Shown: piece by piece, positions 1 to 7,629 of the stretch | Position numbering within the stretch: position 1 is the first letter of the stretch | Layout: each line of letters begins with the position of its first letter | Source of the DNA: an uncultured Pelagibacteraceae bacterium | GTDB lineage: Bacteria; Pseudomonadota; Alphaproteobacteria; Pelagibacterales; Pelagibacteraceae | Direction of reading: 5' to 3' | Length of the DNA: 57,279 bases | Assembly: GCA_902568235.1 (NCBI GenBank) | Contig: CACFPS010000006.1 | Coordinates: 1-57,279 of the forward strand | Translations under genes and position numbers: made by a program | The notes under the pieces: model-generated | Told to the model about the DNA's origin: nothing | The model's database searches: none | The model's input: the letters and a program-made list of their open reading frames with translations, nothing else

Positions 1-828
1 TGAGTGAAAATGAGTATGTTCTCCAGACTCTCTCAAATTCAAATTTCCCCCAGTAGGGTCACCTGTCCATAAAACAGAATAACATTGTAATTCGGGTCCA
101 ATCGGTTCGTAAAATTGTAAAAAATCTTTTGTGCATTTCATTAATTTAGGATCATAATATTCATATTTTATATCTTTATAATCTGGTTGAACATGAGATC
201 TAATTTTTCCATTTATTATTCTGAAAACTCCGGCTAGAGCTAAATGATTATTTTCAATTTTTAAATTTTCAATCAAAGATTTTCTTATTGCTTGAGGCAA
301 CGATCCTTCTTGGCCAGTTCTTCCTTTAATGTTTAATTTTATTACTTTTCCTTGTTTTCCGTCAGTGTAAAAAATATTTCCTAGACCTCCGTGCTTTCTA
401 GCAGAGTATTTTTCTACTATACATTTTTTATCTTCTCTTACTCTTGCGATTACGGATTTTGATTCATTGGTTATTAGATTTTCATTAATTACAAGTTCAC
501 CACAATGACCATTTAAACATGACATTGCACCAGATCCAGCACCTAAAGCATATGATTTTTCAGATCCTATTTTTTTTGAAATTTCTTCATAATCAAATTC
601 AGCTCCTAAAAATTTAGGATCATGCATATAAGGCTCTCCTCCAACATCAATTATTTTTTGATTACCGTTTATACCTTCAGCTGGACAGTTCCAATTTCTA
701 AGATTTGGACAATCAGTTACAGAAACCTCAACATCTTTATAATTTTTAGACAATCCTTCTTGTAAAGCTTCTCGAATTTCTTCTAAGCTAAATTCTGAGA
801 ATTTACTTTTTTCTATATTTAATTGCAT
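1..828 (-). CDS. DUF1907 / C11orf54-type metal-dependent ester hydrolase, 3' end cut by window
   Basis: Reading the minus strand from an ATG at 828 gives 276 codons with no stop, running off the left edge. The protein resembles the DUF1907 family (human C11orf54), a zinc-binding fold for which ester hydrolase activity has been described. The last visible residues contain H-T-H-F-H (271-275), in the place where the family has its histidine zinc ligands. Glycine-rich segments (a GAGSGAMSC stretch and the preceding HDP segment) also fit the family. It is divergent from the reductase starting at 920, with a 91-base shared upstream region holding a palindrome. The physiological substrate is unknown. 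The family call is fairly secure; the function is not. Confidence 0.72.
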   Translation of the reverse strand, partial: MQLNIEKSKFSEFSLEEIREALQEGLSKNYKDVEVSVTDCPNLRNWNCPAEGINGNQKIIDVGGEPYMHDPKFLGAEFDYEEISKKIGSEKSYALGAGSGAMSCLNGHCGELVINENLITNESKSVIARVREDKKCIVEKYSARKHGGLGNIFYTDGKQGKVIKLNIKGRTGQEGSLPQAIRKSLIENLKIENNHLALAGVFRIINGKIRSHVQPDYKDIKYEYYDPKLMKCTKDFLQFYEPIGPELQCYSVLWTGDPTGGNLNLRESGEHTHFHS

Positions 829-855
829 AATTATAATAAATTTTTACTTAATATT

Positions 856-886
856 TTGCAAGATGTCTATAGACAATATATATAAT
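856..886 (+). promoter_or_regulatory. predicted sigma-70-like promoter with palindromic operator
   Basis: A perfect 12-bp palindrome, TGTCTATAGACA, lies at 864-875. It sits between a -35-like TTGCAA (856-861) and a -10-like TATAAT (881-886), a 19-bp spacer, ahead of the plus-strand reductase. Palindromes of the form TTGTN-ACAA are typical of GntR-family operators, so a GntR-type repressor is a reasonable guess. No regulator gene lies next to it in this window. The dyad is directly visible; its role is inferred. Confidence 0.45.
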
Positions 887-919
887 ATCTATACATAAAT
901 AAATTTGAAAAAGATACGA

Positions 920-1864
920 ATGATTAATAAAAATTTAAAGGTTGCAGTTTTAGGATCTGGTGCAATGGGTTGTTTGTTTGGTGGCTTGCTGGCTGAAAAA
1001 GGTTTGAATGTTTTTTTAATTGATGTTTGGAAAGAACATATAGACGCGATTAATAAGAATGGTTTAAAAATGGAAGGTCATGGTGGAGATCGATTTATTA
1101 AAGTCAATGCTACAAACGAACCATCTAAATTAGAAATTGTTGATGCAGTTATTGTAATGTGCAAAGCTACCGCTTTGGTACCTGCTTTAAATAGCATAAA
1201 AAATATTATTGGAGAAAAAACAATTTTCATGTCTTTTCAAAATGGAATTGGACATGAAGCTATTATGCAAAAAATTGTTGGAAAAGAAAAAGTAATTGGA
1301 GGAACTACAACTCAAGCCTCGAATATATTGGGTCCTGGTCATATTAAAAATCATGCTGCTCTACCCTCTTGGATTGGAGAGTATGAAGGTGGAGTAACAG
1401 ATAGAATAAAAGAAATTTCCGATACATTTACAGCTCATGGTTTAGAAATGATTGCAGCTGAGGATGTTAAAAAAAGAAAATGGATGAAGTTATTTGCTCT
1501 TACCGCAATTGGACCTTTGTCTGCCATTTTTGATCTAAATCACACAGAGCTTTATATAAATAACAAAAATCAATCTATATCTAGAGCTTTAGGTAAAGAA
1601 ATAATTCTAGAAACTAGAAAAGTTGCTTTAGCCGAAGGAATAGAGGTTTCTGAGGATGAATGTCTATTTATGTTCAATAAAATAGTCGACTCTAAACAAA
1701 CTAACAAGTCATCCATGGCATTTGACATCCTATATAAAAGAAAAACTGAAATTGATTTTATTAGCGGTGAAGTGTCTAGACTTGGTAAAAACCATGAAAT
1801 ACCAACCCCTTTAAATGACCTAATGTATAAAATGATTAAAGTTAAAGAAGGAATGTATAGTTAA
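920..1864 (+). CDS. ketopantoate reductase-like (ApbA/PanE family) dehydrogenase
   Basis: A 314-residue NAD(P)-dependent reductase. The Rossmann motif GSGAMG is at residues 12-17, a QNGIG segment corresponds to the PanE Asn98 region, and a KWMKL segment carries the expected catalytic lysine. I chose the ATG at 920 over an upstream TTG at 905, because 920 places the Rossmann strand at the usual distance from the N-terminus. The two asparagines that normally follow the lysine in PanE (K-x3-N-x3-N) are replaced by Leu and Gly, and no pantothenate gene is nearby, so the substrate may not be ketopantoate. It heads a four-gene plus-strand run and is followed with no gap by a GTG start at 1865. Confidence 0.82.
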   Translation: MINKNLKVAVLGSGAMGCLFGGLLAEKGLNVFLIDVWKEHIDAINKNGLKMEGHGGDRFIKVNATNEPSKLEIVDAVIVMCKATALVPALNSIKNIIGEKTIFMSFQNGIGHEAIMQKIVGKEKVIGGTTTQASNILGPGHIKNHAALPSWIGEYEGGVTDRIKEISDTFTAHGLEMIAAEDVKKRKWMKLFALTAIGPLSAIFDLNHTELYINNKNQSISRALGKEIILETRKVALAEGIEVSEDECLFMFNKIVDSKQTNKSSMAFDILYKRKTEIDFISGEVSRLGKNHEIPTPLNDLMYKMIKVKEGMYS

Positions 1865-2731
1865 GTGATAAATTTAGGAAAATTAAAAAAAATTAAAAGT
1901 AATTTTCCTGTTTTGGTTGCTGAAAAAGCTATTCCTAAAAATGTCTGTACATATTTAATTTCAGAAATTAGTTTATCTAAATCTTTTGATGATATAATAA
2001 TGGGAGGAAGAAGCAGAATTAATAAAGGATCAAAAAATTTCAAAAAATATTTAAAAAGTTCCAATTATTCTTCAAAATTATTTAAGAAATTTAATAGTAA
2101 AATTTTTTTTAAAAAAATAGAAAAAATATTTGAATCGAAATTTAAGGAAAATACTTGGACAAATTTACATAATCCTAAGTCATTTAATACAAAAAAATTT
2201 ACACTTAAAAGAAAAATAAATTCTAAAGAATTGACAAAATTATTAGGAAACGATTACAGAAATCCAATAATTAACTTGGATATGGATTTTTCGGTTTCTA
2301 AAGGGGGTTATCGTTTAAGGCCTCACAGAGATGATGTGACTAGACTATATAATTTTTTGATTTATCTTACTGACATACCTAAAAAAAATGGAGGTTCTCT
2401 TACTCTATATAAAAAAAAATCTAAAAAAAATATCAGAAAAAGCTTTAGGAGATTTCCAAAAATTAGTGAGTTAAAAATTGTTAAAGAATTTACACCCAAA
2501 CAAGGTACGGTTATCTTCTTTAAATCTACTCCAAATTCTTATCATGGAGTAAAAAGATTTAAAGAATTTAACTGTCCGAAAAGATTTTTTATTTATGGAA
2601 GTTATGCTTTAAATAAACCAGTTATTTGGTCCTTCAAAAATAATAACTATTTTCCAACTATTGTCCCAAATAATAAAAGAATGCTTACTTCTTTTCATGA
2701 TTCAAATTATCTGCTAAAAAAGACTAGCTAA
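1865..2731 (+). CDS. 2OG-Fe(II) oxygenase
   Basis: A 288-residue cytoplasmic protein starting at a GTG directly after the previous stop codon, which suggests translational coupling. The C-terminal half carries the iron-binding facial triad and co-substrate residues of 2-oxoglutarate/Fe(II) oxygenases: RPHRDD with H154 and D156, the distal H227 in SYHGV, and a following arginine around R240 to bind 2-oxoglutarate. The NGGSLTLY segment is typical of prolyl-4-hydroxylase-like members. The first 130 residues are lysine-rich and unassigned. It probably hydroxylates a small carboxylate or an unidentified metabolite as part of the same operon as the PanE-like reductase and the PhyH oxygenase. Confidence 0.8.
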   Translation: MINLGKLKKIKSNFPVLVAEKAIPKNVCTYLISEISLSKSFDDIIMGGRSRINKGSKNFKKYLKSSNYSSKLFKKFNSKIFFKKIEKIFESKFKENTWTNLHNPKSFNTKKFTLKRKINSKELTKLLGNDYRNPIINLDMDFSVSKGGYRLRPHRDDVTRLYNFLIYLTDIPKKNGGSLTLYKKKSKKNIRKSFRRFPKISELKIVKEFTPKQGTVIFFKSTPNSYHGVKRFKEFNCPKRFFIYGSYALNKPVIWSFKNNNYFPTIVPNNKRMLTSFHDSNYLLKKTS

Positions 2732-2732
2732 A

Positions 2733-3728
2733 ATGAAGAGCAATTCAAAATTAAAAAAACTCTTAGAAAGAGATGGTTTTATAAGAGTAAAAAACGTTTT
2801 AAATTTCAATAAAGATTTAAAACCTATCTTGAATGATATGGAATTTGTGATGGATTGCCTCATCGAAAAATTTGCTCCAAAAATTTATAGAAATAAAGCA
2901 TTAAATTATGACTTTAGAAAAAAATATACCTATGTATCAAAATTAAATATTTATGATCTAGATCAATATTTTAATACGAGATTACCTAGAGATCATGTAA
3001 AAAAAGATAGTGATTACTTTGCTTCACATTCGCTTTGGAATCTAATTAAAAATAAAAAAATATTAAATGTTGTAGAAAAAATTTTGGGTACAGAAATTTT
3101 ATCTAGCCCAGTACAAAATACTAGGATCAAACAGCCAGAAAAAAAATTACCTAAAGGATCAATACATGATGGTTTGAGTGGCAGAACTCCTTGGCATCAG
3201 GATGCCGCTGTATTATCAACTCACGGTCAAAAGTTTTGCGACATGATTACTGTTTGGATACCATTCACTAAAACAACTAAAAAAAACGGCTGCATGATAA
3301 CGGTTAAGGAAATTAATAAAATGGGAATGTTAAACCATATATCTGGATACAGAGGGCAAGTAGAGATAAAAAATAGTAAACTTTTAGATAAATTTAAACC
3401 AATATATTTGGTTGCGAATGTTGGAGATATAATACTTTTGCATAAACATTCTATACATTCCTCACTTCCAAATAGATCTAATAATTTTAGGATTAGTGCC
3501 GATTTAAGATACAACAGAGCTGGAACACCTTCGGGTCGTAAACCGTTGCCAAATTTTTATGTTAGAAGTAAAAACAAAAAAAATATAACTATTCACAACT
3601 ACAAACAATGGGTGGCTCTTTGGGAAAAAGCAAAGAACAAATGTATTCCAAGAAAATTTGCATTTAAATATCCTTTGCCAACTTTTAAGCACAATAAAAG
3701 AGATTTGAAAAATTTATTAAACAATTAA
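2733..3728 (+). CDS. phytanoyl-CoA dioxygenase (PhyH) family protein
   Basis: A 331-residue 2-oxoglutarate-dependent oxygenase of the PhyH superfamily. The iron ligands appear as WHQD (H155, D157) and the distal histidine H242 in IHSSLPN, with R253 in NNFRISADLR placed to bind 2-oxoglutarate. The VWIPFT segment after the HxD motif is typical of PhyH proteins. It begins one base after the previous gene's stop. Bacterial PhyH proteins act on many small hydroxylatable substrates, so the name does not imply phytanate. Two unrelated 2OG oxygenases back to back suggest sequential hydroxylations or two related substrates. Confidence 0.83.
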   Translation: MKSNSKLKKLLERDGFIRVKNVLNFNKDLKPILNDMEFVMDCLIEKFAPKIYRNKALNYDFRKKYTYVSKLNIYDLDQYFNTRLPRDHVKKDSDYFASHSLWNLIKNKKILNVVEKILGTEILSSPVQNTRIKQPEKKLPKGSIHDGLSGRTPWHQDAAVLSTHGQKFCDMITVWIPFTKTTKKNGCMITVKEINKMGMLNHISGYRGQVEIKNSKLLDKFKPIYLVANVGDIILLHKHSIHSSLPNRSNNFRISADLRYNRAGTPSGRKPLPNFYVRSKNKKNITIHNYKQWVALWEKAKNKCIPRKFAFKYPLPTFKHNKRDLKNLLNN

Positions 3729-3754
3729 CTTTAATAATCTTATAAAAAAATTTA

Positions 3755-4678
3755 ATGAAAAATATTTTAATAACCGAATTTATGAATGAAGATAGCATTA
3801 ATCTTCTAAAAAAAAATTTTTACGTAAATTATGATAAGACCATGTTTGAAAGTGAAGAAAAAATTAAAAAAGAAATTTCTAATTGTGAAGCCATAATTGT
3901 AAGAAATAAAACTCAATTACAAAAATATATTCTAGATAATGCATTAAATTTAAAATTTGTTGGTCGTCTTGGTGTCGGTTTAGACAATATAGATAAAGAA
4001 TACTGTGAAAAAAAAAATATTCATGTTCAGACTGCTACTGGAATGAATGCGGATTCTGTTGCAGAATACGTAATTGGATCTTCTTTATATTTAATAAAAA
4101 ATATAATTTTATTTGATAATAATACTAAAAAAGGACTTTGGCCAAGATCATCATTTACTTCTAACGAGCTGAAAGATAAAATTTTTGGTTTAATTGGTTT
4201 TGGAGCAATTGGAAAAAAAGTATGTAAACTTGCAAAAAATTTTGGTGCCAAAGTAGTATCTTATGATCCATATATAAATTCAAACCTTGAAAATGAATTC
4301 AATTTAAAATTTACAACTTTTGAAGAAGTAATAAAAACTTCAAATATTATTTCTATACACGTGCCATTAAATGAAGAAACTAAAAATCTTATAAATTCAA
4401 ATGTTTTTAATAAAATGTCAAAAAAGCCAATATTAATAAATACTTCAAGAGGATCTATTGTTAATGAAAAAGATTTAATTGATGCTTATAAAAATAAAAA
4501 TATAAGTGGATTCGCACTAGATGTCTTTGGAAAAGAACCAGTAGAAGATAATTTTTATAAAAAAATTGACGATACTTTCAACTGTATCTTAACTCCTCAT
4601 ATTTCAGGTGTTACACAAGAATCCAATAAAAAAATTAGCGAGTTTATTACAAATAAATTAATTACTTTTTTTAATTAA
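3755..4678 (+). CDS. D-isomer-specific 2-hydroxyacid dehydrogenase
   Basis: A 307-residue NAD-dependent dehydrogenase of the D-3-phosphoglycerate dehydrogenase superfamily. It has the nucleotide-binding motif GFGAIG (148-153), an acidic residue after strand 2 in SYDPY (D171), and the catalytic triad R232 (NTSRGS), E261 (GKEP) and H282 (LTPHISG). It lacks the C-terminal ACT regulatory domain of true SerA proteins, so it more likely acts on another 2-hydroxy acid or reduces glyoxylate or hydroxypyruvate. It is the last gene of the four-gene run. Its stop overlaps the stop of the convergent oxidoreductase within TTAA at 4675-4678. Confidence 0.84.
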   Translation: MKNILITEFMNEDSINLLKKNFYVNYDKTMFESEEKIKKEISNCEAIIVRNKTQLQKYILDNALNLKFVGRLGVGLDNIDKEYCEKKNIHVQTATGMNADSVAEYVIGSSLYLIKNIILFDNNTKKGLWPRSSFTSNELKDKIFGLIGFGAIGKKVCKLAKNFGAKVVSYDPYINSNLENEFNLKFTTFEEVIKTSNIISIHVPLNEETKNLINSNVFNKMSKKPILINTSRGSIVNEKDLIDAYKNKNISGFALDVFGKEPVEDNFYKKIDDTFNCILTPHISGVTQESNKKISEFITNKLITFFN

Positions 4679-5761
4679 TTTAATAGTTCATCTATTTTAA
4701 CAACTCTTTTTTCCTTTATTGATTTTTCAGCCGCTTCTCCGATTACAACAGAAATCATTCCATCATTTAATGAGACTTCAGGTTTTGTTTTATTTTTAAT
4801 CGCTTTTAAAAATGCTAAGTGTTGATAATAAGTAGAGCCATGATGATGTCCTGCTTTAAGAATTTTTTTATCCACTTTTATTAGTTCTCTTGTGGGTTTA
4901 AACTTTTTTCTCATTCCAATCCTAATATATGATGATGTTTTTCCTGATTTACTTGATGGAACAGATGTTTCTATTTTACCTTTATCGCCAATAGCTGACA
5001 ATTCTTCTTGCATCTCAGAATTTTCTGCAAACATACACAAGTCTAACAAAGCTCTAACTCCATTTTTAAAGTTAACTATAACAAAGCCATTATCAATAAT
5101 ATCAGGTCTTTTGTTTCCATATCTTTCATTAATGTGATTAACTTCTTGGCTGCCAGTTGCATACACACTAATGGGCTTGCTTTTAATTATTAAACACATT
5201 AAATCAAAAAAAATGGCAACATTTTTCAACAAATGTTCCGCCTGTATTCTTTGAAAAACGATTCCAATTTTTTACTTTTTTTAAAAATGGAAAGCGATGT
5301 TCTCTTATTGACAACATTTTTAATTTTCCAATAGTTTTGTTATGGATTTTTTTTATAAATTTATTTACTGGAGGCATATATCTATATTCCATTGCAGTCC
5401 ATATTATTGAGGGATAGTTTTTTGTTAGTTTTTTTAATTTTAAACATTCCTTTGTATTTATAGTAATTGGTTTTTCAATAAGAATATGTTTCTTAGTTTT
5501 TAAAACATCTTTTATAATTTTTAAATGTGTAAAGTTTGGAGTAGAAATTATGTATGCATCTACAATATTTTTTTTTATTAAATCTTTGTGATTTTTAAAA
5601 TATATAATTTTTTTTTTAATATTTTTTTTAATATTTGTTATTGATTTTTTATGAATGTCTGAAATTGCAACTACCTCAGCGTTTTTTATCAATGAAATAT
5701 TTTGAATATGCTCAAGACCCATTGTGCCAGCTCCAATTATTGCATATCTAATTCTTTTCAT
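4675..5761 (-). pseudogene. Gfo/Idh/MocA oxidoreductase, interrupted by one-base frameshift in an A8 run
   Basis: Two minus-strand reading frames together make one normal Gfo/Idh/MocA NAD(P)-dependent oxidoreductase of about 361 residues. The N-terminal part (5761 down to 5204) has the Rossmann motif IGAGTMG and the EKP motif (E96-K97-P98), and stops just after GGTFVEKCCHFF. The C-terminal part continues with DLMCLI in a shifted frame, down to 4675. The break is a run of eight A on the plus strand (5206-5213); seven would restore the frame exactly. It could be a sequencing error, a real pseudogenising indel, or a gene rescued by transcriptional slippage on the homopolymer. It follows the cytochrome peroxidase by 11 bases and is probably co-transcribed with it. 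Confidence 0.82.
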
Positions 5762-5772
5762 AATAAGTATTT

Positions 5773-7122
5773 TTAATCTATTAATAATCCACTTGGAACT
5801 TTATTTGGTTTTCCAAGAGGTCTATTATTTCTACTTTTGCCAGTTAAAGATTTTAAAAATTCAACTAAGTAATAAATTTCTTTATCGTTTAACTCTACAG
5901 GTTTTATATCAATACTTGATAGAATCCTTTCTTGTTCTCTTTTGTCTGAAAAAATTACAAAATCTATATCTTCTAACCATTTAGCTTTAGGCAAGTTTGC
6001 AAGCTCAGGTTTCCAAATCTTATACATTCCCTTTGGATCTAAATGATGTTTAATAATTCCTTCAAGTGTGGGGTAAGCTCCTGTGTGACCATATGGTGCA
6101 GTCAAAGATACATTTCTTAAAGCTGACGTTTTAAATTTATACATATCATTTAAATCATCTGTTTCGACCATCCTTCCCACATCACGAGCATGTGGATCAA
6201 AACTTCTTGTTCTTCCTGGTCCAAATTGTGGAATTCCTAATGAATAAAATTCTTGATTAGTTAATAATGGCCCAGAGTGACAAGAACTACAATTTGCTTT
6301 TCCATAAAATAATTCCATCCCTTTAATTTGATTTAAATTTAAAGCATTTTTGTTCCCATTTAAATATTCATCAAATGGAGAGTCAAATGAAGTCCATTCA
6401 TGAATTTCAAATGCAGCAATAGAATTCACAACATGAGTAATATTAATATCTAAGGCGCTATCAATATCATCAAAAGTATTTTTGAATAATTCTACATATT
6501 CTGGAATTGCACGAATTCTATTTGTTATAACTGGCCAGACAGCATCAATTCTCATACTATCCTTTCCAACTTTTGAAACTAATCCTATTATTTCATTTTC
6601 ACCTGGATTACCTGCCATTTCAAATTGCCTGGTCAAAGGAAATAAAGCTTGAACTGCAACAATATTATCTAAACCTTTTGGCAGCGCTTCTTGTGCTGGT
6701 GTATTAAAATTATTACCAAATATATTTGACTTTGTTATTCTGCCATCATGCAACAAAGTATTAATCTCTTTAAATCCTAAATTCCATAAAGCTAGAGAAT
6801 TTCTTGGAATACGTTTTTTAATTTTATCATCACCTACACCAGCTGTTCTATTTGGACCTAGTCCTTCACCACCTTCTCCAATTCCGAGTGAAAGTCCATC
6901 CGAGCCTCCAAACTGATGATTATGACATGTTGCACATGCGATATTGCGATTTGCTGATAAGATTTTATCGTGAAATAAAAGTCTACCAAGTTTAGCTTTT
7001 TTTATATCAACTTTATGAAAGTCAATACTGGATAATGGTTTTGGTAATTCATTTGCATATGTTTTGTTTACTGAAATTAAAAATGGAATTATAAATAATA
7101 GAATTTTTAAATGATTAAATAT
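5773..7122 (-). CDS. di-haem cytochrome c peroxidase (CcpA/MauG family), start codon uncertain
   Basis: A secreted c-type cytochrome with two haem-attachment motifs, CATCH (63-67) and CSSCH (278-282), in the arrangement of bacterial di-haem peroxidases and MauG-type enzymes. An N-terminal hydrophobic segment ending near TYA-NE is a signal peptide for periplasmic export. No ATG or GTG exists in frame near that peptide. Options are a rare ATA at 7122 (used here), ATT at 7104, or a TTG at 7218 that would add an unlikely polar stretch. The frame stays open much further upstream, antisense to the Sel1 gene, and I regard that part as non-coding. The gene precedes the broken Gfo/Idh oxidoreductase. 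It may oxidise a periplasmic substrate or detoxify peroxide. Confidence 0.8.
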   Translation of the reverse strand: MFNHLKILLFIIPFLISVNKTYANELPKPLSSIDFHKVDIKKAKLGRLLFHDKILSANRNIACATCHNHQFGGSDGLSLGIGEGGEGLGPNRTAGVGDDKIKKRIPRNSLALWNLGFKEINTLLHDGRITKSNIFGNNFNTPAQEALPKGLDNIVAVQALFPLTRQFEMAGNPGENEIIGLVSKVGKDSMRIDAVWPVITNRIRAIPEYVELFKNTFDDIDSALDINITHVVNSIAAFEIHEWTSFDSPFDEYLNGNKNALNLNQIKGMELFYGKANCSSCHSGPLLTNQEFYSLGIPQFGPGRTRSFDPHARDVGRMVETDDLNDMYKFKTSALRNVSLTAPYGHTGAYPTLEGIIKHHLDPKGMYKIWKPELANLPKAKWLEDIDFVIFSDKREQERILSSIDIKPVELNDKEIYYLVEFLKSLTGKSRNNRPLGKPNKVPSGLLID

Positions 7123-7581
7123 TTTTTTATAATTTTGTTTATCCCTTCTATAGTTTTTGCAGAAATAGAAAATGCTAGGGATTTGATGGAAGAAGGTAAA
7201 TTTAAAGAAGCTATGCAAGAGCTTCTTCCAGCTGCAAAATCTGGAAATGCTGATGCTGAAGAACTCATTGGTATTATGTACGCAATGGGACTTGGTGTAG
7301 AAAGAGATGATGTTAGAGCTTTCGAATGGTACCTTAGATCTGCTATGAAAGGTCATCCTGGTGCTCAGTCTGGAGTCGGATGGTATTACGAAATTGGAAG
7401 AGGTCTTCCAGCTCCAGATCTTGTTAGAGCTTATACTTGGTATGTTTTGTCTGCAATTGGAGGTGACCCTGACGCTGCAATTTCCCAGGAGGAAGTAATT
7501 AAAAAAATGACTCCTGAACAAATTGAAAAAGCTCATATTTTGATAAATGACTATAAATCTTGGATTTATCCATTTAGATAA
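7111..7581 (+). CDS. secreted Sel1-repeat protein
   Basis: A 156-residue protein with a clear signal peptide (hydrophobic core after MIKYFF, probable cleavage after VFA near residue 17), followed by at least two Sel1-like repeats. These are marked by AEELIGIMYAMGLGV, with AFEWYLRSA closing the first, and by SGVGWYYEIGRG, with AYTWYVLSA closing the second. Sel1 repeats are alpha-helical protein-interaction modules. Location in the periplasm or outer envelope is inferred from the signal peptide. Its start codon lies on top of the beginning of the divergent cytochrome peroxidase, so the two 5' ends overlap by about a dozen bases. The gene ends at a strong hairpin. Confidence 0.78.
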   Translation: MIKYFFIILFIPSIVFAEIENARDLMEEGKFKEAMQELLPAAKSGNADAEELIGIMYAMGLGVERDDVRAFEWYLRSAMKGHPGAQSGVGWYYEIGRGLPAPDLVRAYTWYVLSAIGGDPDAAISQEEVIKKMTPEQIEKAHILINDYKSWIYPFR

Positions 7582-7582
7582 T

Positions 7583-7610
7583 GAGACGAGTTTAAAATTA
7601 AACTCGTCTC
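7583..7610. terminator. bidirectional hairpin terminator between convergent genes
   Basis: A perfect 12-bp inverted repeat, GAGACGAGTTTA and its complement, encloses a 4-base loop. It sits between the stop of the Sel1 gene (7581) and the stop of the TRAP binding protein (7630). The plus-strand side is followed by an A/T-rich run containing TATATTTTAATTT, as in an intrinsic terminator. GC-containing stems this long are rare in this window, which supports a real function for both converging transcripts. Confidence 0.75.
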
Positions 7611-7629
7611 AAAATATATTTTAATTTGA

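Noticed and set aside
7123..7536. Open frame extending the cytochrome peroxidase about 138 codons upstream
   Set aside because: It runs antisense to the Sel1 gene, has no signal peptide at its start, and looks unlike any protein. The true N-terminus should be close to the export signal.
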